Shown here in pieces: positions 33,573-45,014 of a DNA stretch of 64,000 nt. Numbering within the stretch: position 1 is the stretch's first letter; every line of letters starts with the position of its first letter. The notes beneath the pieces were generated by a model that saw only the letters and a program-made list of their open reading frames with translations, had not been told where the DNA came from and searched no databases. The position numbers and the translations under genes are program-made. This DNA comes from Centrapalus pauciflorus (Eukaryota > Streptophyta > Magnoliopsida > Asterales > Asteraceae): contig JAANYP010000155.1 of NCBI GenBank assembly GCA_020465985.1, positions 75,001-139,000 of the forward strand, written 5' to 3'.

Positions 33573-34202
33573 AACAGGTTTCATCTGCTCTACACTTAGC
33601 CAGTTTCTTAAAATTTGAACAGGTTTGACAAGTAACAGCTTTGACAAAATAAGTATTCTCTCAAACCTGTTCTATTGATTAAACCTGAACCCTGCTCACT
33701 CTATACTCTGTCATACAAAGAAAAGCCTTGTAACCTATTCAGCTACTGAACAGGTTTCACACTGAAACTTGTTCTAATGTAACTGCACAGGTTTAACCAG
33801 ACAGGTTATAGAATGATCAACTTTTGAAGAAAATTTTTCATAACAGGTTTAAACAATAGCTTTGAACGTCAACTTTTAATTCACATTACTTCACCATTAA
33901 GTTACTTAATTATGAATTTATTTATCTTAATTACCTGCGAATAATGTGAGTTACGTGTGTTAGTGGAAAAAAAGGTCAAGTTGGTCTGACAAACGTGCTG
34001 ACGTGTTAAAACGTTTCGTTTTCCATTAGTAACATTTCAAATCAACCGCACAAATCTTTCTCTCTCCTACTCTCTCACATTTCAATCCTATAAATACTCA
34101 TATCGCTGTTTCATCTTCTTCTTCCTTACTACATCTATACCCTCTGCAAAACCCTAAAAGACTTGGTGTCAAAAATTCGTGCATCCTCACCTGCTCTCAG
34201 AA
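33573..34202 (+). promoter_or_regulatory. Probable internal promoter before the C1 extra ORF
   Basis: AACAGGTTT or its complement occurs exactly at 33573, 33618, 33663, 33749 and 33842, with further near-matches. The same nonamer occurs three times in the element's LTR (49146, 49373, 50058). Downstream are pyrimidine-rich tracts, a TATA-like CTATAAATAC near 34088-34097, and a CT-rich leader to the ATG at 34203. This has the layout of a plant RNA polymerase II promoter. Transcription is inferred, not shown. Confidence 0.55.
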
Positions 34203-36788
34203 ATGGCCTCCCAGAACAACCCCCTTGTTCTTGTGTTTCTTGGTGATGAGGTTGAAAAGTGTCCCTCAGTCAACAGCATGTTGACAATCAAACCCACCAA
34301 CTACATTGTAAGCTTAACCATTCTAAAAAACTACATTGGAAAAGGTTATGAACAAATGGTGGAATTCTTGCTAGCCCATACCCTTAACCATGCTATGACA
34401 GCCTCTCTGGGTGTCACGTATTAGGAGATGGTATATTAGTTTTGGTACAATTGCTCCTACGACCCTGCTACCAAAACCATAAGGGGAACCATTCTCAACA
34501 CCTCCAAAACTGTTGATAATACTGTAGCTCTTCTTCGTGAAGTACTTCATCTCCCGGTTGTTGACAAGTATGACAAACCTCAGCCATAGATTGATCAAAT
34601 AGGGAATCTGTTACACTACTGTGGTGTAGCAGAACCAAGAGTGGGTGAAACTTTATTCAGGAAGGAGCTATCACCAACTTATAGTTTTCTCTTTGCCACA
34701 GTGGTGATGAGCTTAAGCTGCAAAGTTGGTTCCTTCGATCAGCTTAGCAAGGATGAAGTTCAAGTAGCACTATAGTTTGCGGATAGGACTACTCTCAATA
34801 TGGCCAAATGGATATCCTTAAATCTGAGGAACTTGGTGGAGCAAGAACAGCGTCCAGCTGCTGTTAGATTCCCCAGATTTCTGAGTCTGATTTTAGAGCA
34901 TGATTGTGGTGAGCATCTTTATAACTCACAACCATAATTGACTACCATGGTGTTTCCTGTTATTGGAAACATGGTATTTTACAACCCAGTACTTGCTGAT
35001 GAACCTCCTCTAGCAACACCAATGAGGAGGTTGCTTGGTTTAGTGGAAGGAGCTTCTACCCAGGAGGTGAATCCAACCCCTGCTCTCACTGGAAAATCCA
35101 AATCACAGTCTAAATAGGTGAAACGTGCCTTAAAGAAAAGTAAGGTCAGGCCTGTCACCAAGAAGGCTAAAATAGCAAAGTATGCACCCTCAGCCTCAGT
35201 GGCTGAGGGGTAACAGGCTGGTCACCCTGGTTCATCTGTTGAACCTGAAGCCTTTGTGGCACCTGAGACTATGGAAAAGGCTCAACCGTCAATTTCTAGC
35301 CCAGTCTCCCCACCTGCTCAAACACAAAATCCCACTTCTCCATCCTCTCCCAACATGTACTCCAAGTAAATGAGAAAATCCTTAGCCAAAAAGAAAATCT
35401 CCACCTCTCAAACAAGCCCCTCTAACCCCTCTCAACAGGAGTCAGTTGAAAAAGAGGCAACACCTGCTGCATCTCCGTATCCTATTTTGGGAGAAGAAAC
35501 AGCCTCTTTGGAGACTGCCTCACTCCATACTAAGTCTACCCTAGGTCAGCCTGAGCCCTCTGGTTCCTCACAACAGTAACCAGTTGTATATATGGAGACA
35601 ACCACATCAACTATCCCCGCCTCTCAACAGGCTAAGGATATTGAAAGATAGTAGCACTCTCCACTCCATACTGAGGCTACACAGTCCCCCACTCATAATT
35701 CTCCTTCCCAACCCAAGTCTGCACAATGTGCCAAACCTGCTGGTATAAACCAACAAGCAGATAAGCCTTCCACTTATGCTCTTCAAGATGCAGCTGTACA
35801 ACCCCTAACAGCTGTTGAAGGATCAGGATTCCAAGCTGATGAGCCTCAGGGTATAGAACAACCCTCTAGTGAAGATGCTCCCCAAGTGAAAATTCCATCA
35901 TCATCTTTCACCACTGATGATGTTGAAAAGAACATCTCCTCTCCCCATGAAGAGGTGCCTATAATCCAAGGTACTGCTGAGGGAACCACCCATGGTCTTG
36001 ATGAAGGTGTTACAATGCCAGTGACTTTTGAAAGGCAAACATCCTCCACAACCTCACCTCATGACTCAGTTTCAGCCACTACTGAAGGCATTCTTGACTC
36101 TTCCAAACTGAGTCACTTGACATATGCCCAGTCTATGGAACTTCTCTCTAAAGTGCCCTTGCCATCAGCCAGTGATCCTCATACTCCTCAATCCTCACCA
36201 TCACACTCATCTCCCATTCACACAATCAAAACAATCCACCCATACTCCTCCGTCCTCTAAAGATCTTTTTTTGAAGGAGCAACTTTTTGTGCTGTCCAAA
36301 AAAGTCAGCTCTTTGGAAACCTCTATGACTACCTTTCCATCTACCATTGCAGACTCCGTGTCTGTACAACTTAAAGGTTTTCTTGATTCGTTCAAGAATT
36401 CCTTTCCAACCGCTGCTCCCCAGCCTGATTATTCCTCACAGCTGTTGCATTCACTTCACAGCTGCAACAGCTCTCATCCTCCCTTTTCTCCATTCTAACT
36501 CACCAAGAGGACTTTGTGTCCAACCTGACAGCTGTTTCACAACAACTATCAGGCATTGCTGAAACCTGCTCTACAACACTGCCCTCCAACTTAGCATCCC
36601 TAAATACCCTAGTGGTATCCCTGTCAAACTCAATGGCAGCAGGCTTTGATGATATGCATGAGTCTCTTGAACTAACTCTTGCACAACTTCAAAGCCTGGT
36701 GTTCACTAACACTGACAGGGCTCCCATTTCTCAGCTCTCAACCTTTACCAACTCTCATTCTTCTTCTCTTAAATCCTTCCTTACCTAG
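34203..36788 (+). pseudogene. Extra ORF downstream of copia pol, 5' part (C1)
   Basis: ATG at 34203 (MASQNNPLVLVFLGDEVEKC). An N-terminal region of about 240 residues includes YEQMVEFLLAHTLNHAMTAS, FWYNCSYDPATKTI and RFLSLILEHDCG, with stops at several codons. It corresponds in position and in the pattern of short motifs to the N-terminal region of the C2 ORF at 61254. From about 34970 to 36500 it is Pro/Ser/Thr/Glu-rich low-complexity sequence with frame changes, then a predicted helical stretch (LASLNTLVVSLSNSMAAGFD). The stop is at 36788, with degraded reading to 37073 where A4 is inserted. Function unknown; it lies where SIRE-type elements carry an env-like ORF, but no signal peptide or membrane segment was seen. 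Confidence 0.6.
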
Positions 36789-37073
36789 TTAGCAGAGTTA
36801 AAGCATAACCTGGATTTCTTAATGCACGGCTTGGTTGGTCCAAACCTGTTCCCAAAACTACTGCAGCAAAGCCTTTTAGATTCGTTCCTTCCGGCAGAGC
36901 TGATGTTGAACTCTCTGTGCCATCTCTTCAAAGGGGGACAAATTAGCCTCGAAGACAAAGTCTAAGTAGGAGAAATCTTCTTCTCCTTCAAAGGAGAAAT
37001 CAACCTGAGTTGGCCAAGCAGCAAGTCATTTACAAACTGGTGCTACAGGTACTTCTACAACTGCTGAGCCTAC

Positions 37074-39485
37074 TGTAACATCCGGCACTAAACCATGTTA
37101 GCAACTATGACCTAATCAGTATTTACTAGCCAATTATAACCTAATCAGTTGTCATTAGCAATTAATCAAAGTGATTAACAAAGTTCATAAGGAAATTCAA
37201 TTCAATTAGAAATAATTTCATCAGTGCGATGAATCGGCAAATTAGTTAATCCGATCGAATTGCGATATGATGGATTAATTCAACTAAGTACATAATTAAA
37301 TTATGATTAGTGACACTAATCATACACTAATACACTTACTTAACATTAATTATGAAAGTCTAAAACAATTCATTAAACGTATGCATTCAAAAGTATTTAT
37401 GAATTTACAAAAAAAGGGAAATACGATAATACATTTCTAAATACTTTTATTCAAAAAAAATAAATAAAATACATCATAAATACCCCTTAAAGGGCCGGAC
37501 ATAGGTAGTACATGTATAGGTGTTGACTTTCAATTTTTTATTACAACACCATACACTAGCAACATCATATCTTCTTCACCATCTACTTTCATTTAATCCA
37601 TTATCACACTCCACCTCAACTTTGAAAGACCAAACCTTGCCTATAAATAGAGAACTCATCTTCATTTCATTTCCACACTTACAACAACACAAAAACTCTC
37701 TTCCTCTCCCTCTTGAAATCCGGGCATAAAACACACACACACACAACACCTTAAAAATTTTCTTTTGTTCTTCAAAATTTCAAGTGTTTTTGGGTGCAAC
37801 TTCTCAAGAGTTTCAACTTCTACTTGTTTAAATTCTTTAAATACATTAAAGTAAGTAAATACTAACTTATTACATTTTATATTTATGTTTACATAAGTCT
37901 TGCATAATATATATAATCACCAATAACAACAAGTTTTATAAAAACTCAAGTTTATAAATCACTAGTTTCGTTTTTAACTTTGTTTTCTTCAAATGTGTTT
38001 ATAAATATATAAACACATTATGTAAGTATAAATATTATGAAAACAAGTTATATAAATGTGTTTTATAACCTTTTATACAAGTAGTTTTTGAAAAAACAAC
38101 AAGAATCACAAGTTGTTTCAAGTTTATGAAATCCGGATTTTCGGCAGAAATATTATGTCGACTTTGAAAAATCATAACAAATTGGTAACTTAATGAAATG
38201 AGTTGATTCTTGTCTCAGCAGTTAGATCTATGTCTTAACAAAAAATATAGAGGTTTTCATAATTTAATATGGAGTATAGAACCCCCCAGATATTATTTGG
38301 GAACCCGAATGTTTGACAGCTCAAAAATGGCCAACATAGGGTTTTTAACGAGCTTTTTCCCCAACCTAAACACCCCAAAATATGTCCGTTCTTGACTTTA
38401 AAAATTCTTTGTATATAGTAGTTTTAAGTCAAAGAAAGCCAAAGCCTAAATTGTTTGGAACTTGGTCAAAAGCGGCCTCAAAGTAGGCCGAAAAACCTTT
38501 AAAAGCTGGAAAATTATATATATATAAACTTGACGTTTTAAGTGCGTTTTATTTATAAACTTATAATGTTGGGTGATTTAAAACATAGAAACCATTATAC
38601 ATACATATTGTTATATATGGGAGTTATTAAGTCCTTTATATCATTTAGGACTCGGTTAAACACATCCGGTTTCATCACCCATTTACAACGCAAATTTGCA
38701 TTTTTACGCTCGTATTTGCCATCGCACTCACGGTGAGTCTTCATAGCCCCTATTTTCACACTGTTATGTTTTGGGGTAAAATACATGCTACATTTTCATA
38801 TGGACACGAAATCTTCTTCATTTCTATTAGGTATTACACATTAGGTTCCATCAGCCCTCCGATCATGAACCGTTACTTACATTTTATGTAAGCGCGAATA
38901 TATTATGGATAGATCTATCGGGATTAATGTCACCACCTAGGTTGGTCGCTGCAACTGCTAAGGGGTGCATATATATTTAACATTATGGTATTATATTGGG
39001 GAATACTGCACAGGGAAAACTCATAATTAAGTTTCGGTTGCATGATGGTTTATATGTAATACATAACATGGAATTTATGATTTTATAAATTCAAACTCAA
39101 CTGTTGATGTCCATACAAGTCATATTTACGTATAAACCTTTGAACTCACAAACATTTGGTTGACGTATTTTAGCGTGTATTTTCAGGAAATTAATGCATG
39201 TGCACTACATCGGAAGTATTTCAAGTCTTCCGTACTTTTGGAGTCGATAAAACTTCGAACCTTCGGAGATTTAATTGCATTATTATTGTCATTATGGTTA
39301 TGTATTTGAATCTCTGTAATTTGTGAACTAATTAAGCTTTATTTTGGTTATGTAAAATAATATTTACATTTGAAGTTAAAATCGATGTATTTTTTAAAAC
39401 GTCAATATAGTGGTCGTTCACTTGATTATGACTATGCTTCCGCGACGTCACGCTTCGTTGCCTATCGGGGTAACGGGGTGTGACA
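37074..39485 (+). repeat. 5' LTR of A4
   Basis: 2412 bp, TGTAACATCC to GTGTGACA. The TATA box TATAAATA is at 37642-37649, followed by a pyrimidine-rich region with CTCTCTTCCTCTCCCTC near 37696-37712. The R/U5 part is long. ORFs inside are not conserved between LTR copies. Confidence 0.95.
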
Positions 39486-39488
39486 GAT

Positions 39489-39501
39489 TGGTATCAGAGC
39501 C
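39489..39501 (+). promoter_or_regulatory. Primer-binding site of A4
   Basis: TGGTATCAGAGCC three bases after the LTR end; complementary to the initiator tRNA-Met 3' end. Confidence 0.95.
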
Positions 39502-39604
39502 ATAGTTATAGTGAACTAGGTTGCATTAGTACCCTAGACTATAACTACACTTACGTTTTACTGTTTTTTGAAAGATATTTTTGTAACTAACTATAAGACT
39601 ATAA

Positions 39605-40392
39605 ATGGACCTTGATAGCAGAATCATGTGAAACAACACAATCGTCATCTTGTCTGATTCCGAAGATGAGTACAGCTCCATGAGCCCAGAAGTCACAGAG
39701 GTTTTCCTCGAAGAAGATCCATCCGAAGAAGAGGACCCTTCCGAAGAGCCAATGGAGGAATCCGAGGAGGAACCCATGGAGGAAGACAAATCCAGAGAGG
39801 ACCCACCACCCCCGGTGGTCCCCTCCTACACCCCATATCATCCCATCCATCGTTCAAACCATACTGTCCCCACCCCAACGGCCAACGGATGCTATTTACA
39901 CCCCAAAAGAGGGTGATGATACGGAGTCAGGATTCTATTCTAATTCTGACTCCCCAGCCAAGCCCACCGCAGCAGCGACGGGCAAACGGCCGTAGATGGG
40001 GCTGGATGTCCAAGACCCTCCAAGAGTGGAGGCGGGCAGAGGGAATCCCCTCCCAATTTGAGATCGGAGGACCATCCTCTGCACCGACCCCACCGCTCAC
40101 TCAAGAGCCGGCCGATCAGACCATACCTCTTTTGGTAGCAAGGTCTTCACGGCAAGACCTCCAAATCCGGTTACTTAACCAGGATATTGAAGAGATGACT
40201 GCTCGAATAGAGCGGGAGGAGTGGCAAAACTCCAACCTATACTGGGCCATCCAGCACGCCCTCACTATTCAACAGGACAGGCTGGAGGAGCTTCGGCAAC
40301 GACTAGCCGAAAACGAGGCCCGTAATAAGGAGTTAACACAGCGCCTCAATGCATTAGAGAAGGAAGAGATCCCCGATCACTCCTGCACTTAA
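39605..40392 (+). pseudogene. Pre-gag ORF of A4 (one stop, one frame change)
   Basis: ATG at 39605 gives MDLDSRIM, then a TGA at 39629, then NNTIVILSDSEDEYSSMSPE, the motif shared by all four family-A leaders. An acidic repeat (EEDPSEEEDPSEEPMEESEE) and a Pro-rich segment follow. A frame change near 39890-39915 leads into a C-terminal part with a likely coiled coil (LQIRLLNQDIEEMTARIERE, LEELRQRLAENEARNKELTQ) ending at 40392. A gap of about 245 bases separates it from gag. An acidic N-terminus with a helical C-terminus would fit a protein- or nucleic-acid-binding role, but the function is unknown. Confidence 0.65.
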
Positions 40393-40637
40393 TCCCCCCC
40401 CCCCCCAAATCTCTGTAGTGTTAGGAATTATTATTTAATAGTGTAGGATTTAATAATTTTCGGGTAATAACCCGCCCCGATGTAATAAATTATGAATTAT
40501 TAATGAAAATTTCAAGTTATTTATGAATCTGTGTTTGATGATTATAGAACTGTGCCTGAAGAAAAATTTAAATCTTTAAAACTCAATTTCTCACACTATG
40601 CTCTTTTCTTTAAACTTTAAGATAATGCCAAAGAGCC

Positions 40638-41460
40638 ATGAACACCGCCGAGATCGAGAAACTGGTCGCCCAACGAGTGGCCGCAGCTGTAGCCACTTAT
40701 GAAACCAACCGCAATAGCACTGCAAACGGCGATGGAGGAGCTAGCCGCACTACAAGAGGGTCTGATTCAACCCAGAAAGGGTGTGGAATTAAAGAATTTT
40801 TAAGCTGTAAGCCTCGATACTTTAATGGAACAGAAGGCGATGTCGGACTGGTTCACTGGTTTGAGAAACTTGAGTCTTTGCAGGATGAGAAGGTCAAGTT
40901 CGCTACCCACACTCTTTAGGACGGCACTTTCACATGGTGGAATTCATATGCTCAATCTGTGGGAATTGACACGGCTTACCAACTCGCCTGGACTGAGTTG
41001 AAGCAAATGATGACAGATGAGTATTGCCCTTGAAACGAACTGCAAAAGATGGAGTCTGAGTTCTGGAATCTTTCTATGATGGGAACGGATGTCGCTGGGT
41101 ACACTAACCATTTCCATGAACTATGCCTACTATGCACACAGATGGTGACCGCCGAGTACAAGCAGATCGAATGCTACATTTGAGGACTCGCCCCTCAAAT
41201 CCAAGGCAACGTCACTGCCTCAAACCCCACCACAATCCAGAGAGCCATTCGAATGGTGAATAACTTGATGGATCAAGTGGCCGAAAGGTTGAGGCCAAAG
41301 CAGGAGAAAATAAAAGGAATTGGGAGGATAAGTCAGGAAAAGGTTCGGGCTCACAGTCCAAAAAGCCCGAGACCATCAAAGCTTTTGCCGCCGGAGCTGA
41401 GCCAAGGAAGGGCTATACCGGCAACAAACCATGGTGTAACTGATGCACCTACCATCACGT
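40638..41460 (+). pseudogene. Gag capsid region of A4
   Basis: Begins MNTAEIEKLVAQRVAAAVAT. It contains KPRYFNGTEGDVGLVHWFEK, a stop at 40917-40919, TWWNSYAQSVGIDTAYQLAW, a second stop near 41033, MESEFWNLSMMGTDVAGYTN, another near 41181, and IRMVNNLMDQVAERLRPKQE to 41460. The WW.S and capsid-like helices mark it as plant gypsy Gag, which assembles particles in the cytoplasm. It matches A3 gag over its whole length. Three stops and a frame change show long neutral decay. Confidence 0.85.
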
Positions 41461-41960
41461 AGGTCCCTGTCCCACCCCTTGCGGGAAATGTAAGAAGCTC
41501 GGTCATCTGACCCAAGATTGTAAGTATAACACTAACGGAAGCAACAGCGGTGCGCAAAGGAGTTGTTTTGAATGTGGGAACACTGGGCATTTCAAGAAGG
41601 ACTGTCCAAAGTTAAGGAATGGTGGTGGAGCTCAAGGGAGAGCTTTTGTGTTAGGATCAGGCGACGGTCATCAAGATCCCAACGTAGTAACGGGTACATT
41701 CCTTCTTAATGATATGTATGCTTATGTGTTGTTTGATACTTGGGCTGATAGGAGTTTCATATCTACTAAGTTTAGTAAACAACTGAATGCCACTCTTTCC
41801 CCATTAGAAAATGCTTATGCCGTAGAATTAGCGGACGGAAAGTTGATTGAAGCAAATAGTATAATTACGGAGTGCACACTAAAATTGGCAGATCACACCT
41901 TTAAGATAAACTTGATGCCTATTGACTCGGAAGATTCGACGTAGTTATTGGTATGGATTA
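41461..41960 (+). pseudogene. Zinc knuckles and protease of A4
   Basis: In frame after a shift at 41460: VGPCPTPC, then CCHC knuckles CGKCKKLGHLTQDC and CFECGNTGHFKKDC. Protease: YVLFDTWADRSFISTKFSKQ, where the canonical DTGA is DTWA. It closes with SEDST and a stop at 41942-41944 where relatives read FDVVIGMD; a lost base there explains it. The knuckles bind RNA; the protease is probably inactive through the Gly-to-Trp change. Confidence 0.85.
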
Positions 41961-42135
41961 ATTATCAGACAACCATGTTGAAATCTTATGTGGTAAGAAG
42001 GTCGTTAGAATACCACTTAAGAAAATAAGTCCTAACAGTCCGAGGAGAAAGAAAGAATCTCCAGTTGAACATCATCTCTGGTTTAAGAACATTGAATGCC
42101 TTCGAAGAGGTTGTCAAGCAGTATTAGTTCAAATA

Positions 42136-43161
42136 GTGGAAAAAGATTCGAAGGAGAAGCGACTCGAAGAAATCCCGGTAGTTCGTGACTACCCAAAAGT
42201 CTTTCCTGAAGACTTGTCTGGACTTCCACCAACTAGGCAAGTAGAATTTCAGATTGACTTGGTGCCTGGAGCTACACCTGTCGCACGAGCACCCTACCGA
42301 TTGGCACCGTCAGAGATGCAAGAATTATCCAATCAGCTGTAAGAACTGTTGGATAAAGGATTTATCCGACCAAGTTCCTCACCTTAGGGAGCTCCGGTCT
42401 TATTTGTCAAGAAGAAGGACGGATCCTTTAGGATGTGCATCGATTACCGAGAGCTGAACAAGTTAACGATCAAGAACCGATACCCTCTCTCCAGAATCGA
42501 CGACCTGTTCGATCAGCTGCAAGGATCCAGTTACTACTCTAAGATTGATCTGCGATCCGGGTATCACCAAGTTAAGGTTCGGGAAGAAGATATACCAAAT
42601 ACAGCATTCAAAACTCATTATGGATATTACGAATTTCAGGTGATGCCATTCGGTTTGACCAATGCACCAGTCGTATTCATGGACCTTATGAATCGAGTGT
42701 GTAAACCGTATTTGGATAAATTTGTAGTAGTGTTCATAGACTATATCCTTATCTATTCAAAAAGTAAGGAGGAGCATGTGCAGCATCTGAAGTTGATTTT
42801 GGAACTTCTAGAGAAAGAACAGTTGTACGCCAGATTCTCTAAGTGTGAATTTTTTCTACGAGAAGTCAAATTCATAGGGCATGTGATCAATAGCCAAGGA
42901 ATTCAAGTAGACCCATCAAAACTTGAGACCATTAAGAACTGGGCAACTCCTAGGACTCCCACCGAAATTCATCAATTTTTAGGTCTTGCCGGTTATTATA
43001 GACGATTCATTGAAAACTTCTCGAAGATAGCTGGTTCCTTAACGGAATTGACTCAAAAAGACATGAAGTACAACTGGGGTGAAGATCATGAAATGGCATT
43101 CCGACTGTTAAAGCAAAGATTGTGTAGTGCACCTATTTTGTCCTTACCAGAAGGAACATAA
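42136..43161 (+). pseudogene. Reverse transcriptase of A4, catalytic box altered
   Basis: Linker KVFPEDLSGLPPTRQVEFQI and APYRLAPSEMQELSNQL, a TAA at 42340-42342, then RT from 42433: RMCIDYREL region, motif A YYSKIDLRSGYHQVKV with its Asp, motif B VMPFGLTNAPVVFMDLM, and the catalytic box VVVFIDYILIYSK, in which the second Asp of FIDD is Tyr. The connection (NSQGIQVDPSKLETIKNW, FLGLAGYYRRFIENFSKIAG) continues to a stop after LPEGT at 43161. RT activity is not expected. Confidence 0.9.
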
Positions 43162-43905
43162 GATTTCGTTGTTTACTGCGATGCCTTACACAATGGATTG
43201 GGTTGTGTGTTAATGCAAAGAGACAAGGTTATCGCTTATGCATCGTGGCAACTTAAAGTTCATGAGGTGAACTACACGACTCATGACCTGGAGCTTGGAG
43301 CTGTGGTATTTTCTCTCAAAATATGGAAGCACTACCTTTACGGTACTAAGTGCACGGTGTTTACAGACCACAAGAGCCTTCAGCATATTCTGAACCAGAA
43401 GGAGTTAAACATGAGGCAACGATGCTGGGTTGAGCTGCTTAGCGATTACGACTACGAGATCCATTATCATCCGGGTAAGGCAAATGTTGTAGCTGATGCC
43501 TTGAGCTGGAAGGAACGAGATAAACCCCTAAGGGTCCGAGCTTTGGTCATGACTAGACAGTCAAACCTGAACTCTCAAATCTGCGAGGCACAAGAGGAAG
43601 CAGTCAAGGAGGGAAATCTGCTAGATGAAGCCTTGAGAGGAATGGATAAACAGTTTGAAATCAAGACTGATGGATGTCGGTACTTCATAAATAGAATTTC
43701 GCTACCAAAATTCAGAGGGTTGAGGAAGTTCGTCATGGATGAAGGGCATAAAACAAGATATGTTATTCACCCAGGGTCAGATAAGATGTATCACGACCTG
43801 AAGGAAATGTACTGGTGGCCAAACATGAAGGCTGACATTGCTACGTATGTCAGAAAGTGTTTAACATGTTTGAAAGTTAAGGTTGGGCACTCGAAGCCGT
43901 CATGA
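43162..43905 (+). pseudogene. RNase H and integrase zinc domain of A4
   Basis: Beginning just after the stop: the RNase H opening (VYCDALHNGLGCVLMQR), then YASWQLKVHEVNYTTHDLEL, VFTDHKSLQHILNQKELNMR and YHPGKANVVADALSWKE. The HHCC domain follows: DEGHKTRYVIHPGSDKMYHD and WWPNMKADIATYVRKCLTCL. It ends at 43905 just before the catalytic core. RNase H and the zinc domain themselves look well preserved; only the stop at 43159-43161 separates them from RT. Confidence 0.85.
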
Positions 43906-44363
43906 TTGTTGTTTAACCGGAAATACCCCAGTTGTCAAAGACTTCTGGAGGTTATGACACCATTTGGGTGATTATGGACCGACTCACAAAAACAGTACAC
44001 TTCTTGCAAATCAAGAAGACTGATAAGATGGATAAGTTAACCCGAATCTATCTTAAAGAAGTTTTCTCGAGGCACGGAGTCCCCGTATCGATTATATCAG
44101 ATAGAGACAGCCAGTTCACATCAAGATTTTGGCAATCGTTACAAGAGGCGTTAGGTACACGCCTGGACATGAGCACGACATATCACCCACAGACATATGG
44201 TCAGAGTGAAAGAACGATTCAGACATTGGAGGACATGCTAAGGGCATGTGTTATTGACTTTTGCAAAAGTTGGGACAGGCATCTGCCATTAGTTGAGTTT
44301 CCCTATAACAATAGCTACCATTCGAGTATTAAGACTGCTGCATTCGAGGCACTTTATGGGTGA
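43906..44363 (+). pseudogene. Integrase catalytic core of A4, first Asp deleted
   Basis: Immediately after the zinc domain a small deletion removes the ITMDF segment with the first catalytic Asp (compare B2 near 20860). From 43932 the core reads MSKTSGGYDTIWVIMDRLTK, IISDRDSQFTSRFWQ with the second Asp, and HPQTYGQSERTIQTLEDML with the Glu. It stops at a TGA after ALYG at 44361-44363 where relatives continue RKC(R). Confidence 0.85.
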
Positions 44364-44981
44364 AAGTGTCGATCACCGCTTTGTTGGGCTGAGGTAGGAG
44401 ATAGCCAGATCACTAGACCCGAGATCATCCAGAAGACTACAAAAAAAATAGGCTAGATTCGGAACCGACTAAAGCTCGCACGGGATCGACAGAAAAGCTA
44501 TGCTGATGTTAGACAAAAGGATTTCGAATTCTAGGAAGGAGATCAAGTAATGATGAAAGTATTGCCTTGGAAAGTTGTAATCCATTTTGGAAAACGAGGA
44601 AAACCCAATCCTCAATATATCGGACCATTCAAGATCTCCAGAAGAAATGGCTCGGTAGCCTACCGACTCGATTTGTCCACAGAGCTAAGTGATGTTCATA
44701 ATACCTTCCACGTGTCCAACCTTAAGAAGTGTCTGACTGATGAAACACTCATCATACCCATGGATGAACTGGAACTAGATGATAAGTTGTACTTCTTTAA
44801 AAAACCCGTGGAAATAATGTACCGAGAAGTCAAGAAACTAAAGCACACCCGAATCCCGATAATAAAAGTCAGATGGAACTCTAAGCAAGATCCTGAGATT
44901 ACATGGGAACGAGAAGATCAGTTCCGGGAAAAATACCCTCATCTGTACTCGAATACTCAAGCAGTGGAGAACTTGAGCTAA
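44364..44981 (+). pseudogene. Integrase C-terminus with chromodomain of A4
   Basis: The first 180 bases are broken by stops (near 44450 and 44533). From 44550: MMKVLPWKVVIHFGKRGKPN, GPFKISRRNGSVAYRLDLST, HNTFHVSNLKKC, then the chromodomain: REVKKLKHTRIPIIKVRWNS and PEITWEREDQFREKYPHLYS. Aromatic and WE positions typical of the Tekay-clade chromodomain are present. The ORF ends at 44981, 20 bases before the polypurine tract. Confidence 0.9.
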
Positions 44982-45001
44982 TTTCGGGACGAAATTCCCT
45001 T

Positions 45002-45014
45002 AACAGGGGGAGAC
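45002..45014 (+). promoter_or_regulatory. Polypurine tract of A4
   Basis: AACAGGGGGAGAC directly before the 3' LTR start at 45015. Such tracts prime plus-strand DNA synthesis. Confidence 0.9.

Noticed and set aside
35182..36562. Separate small genes in the Pro/Ser-rich stretch
   Set aside because: These are frames of one decayed ORF; none has its own start context or domain.
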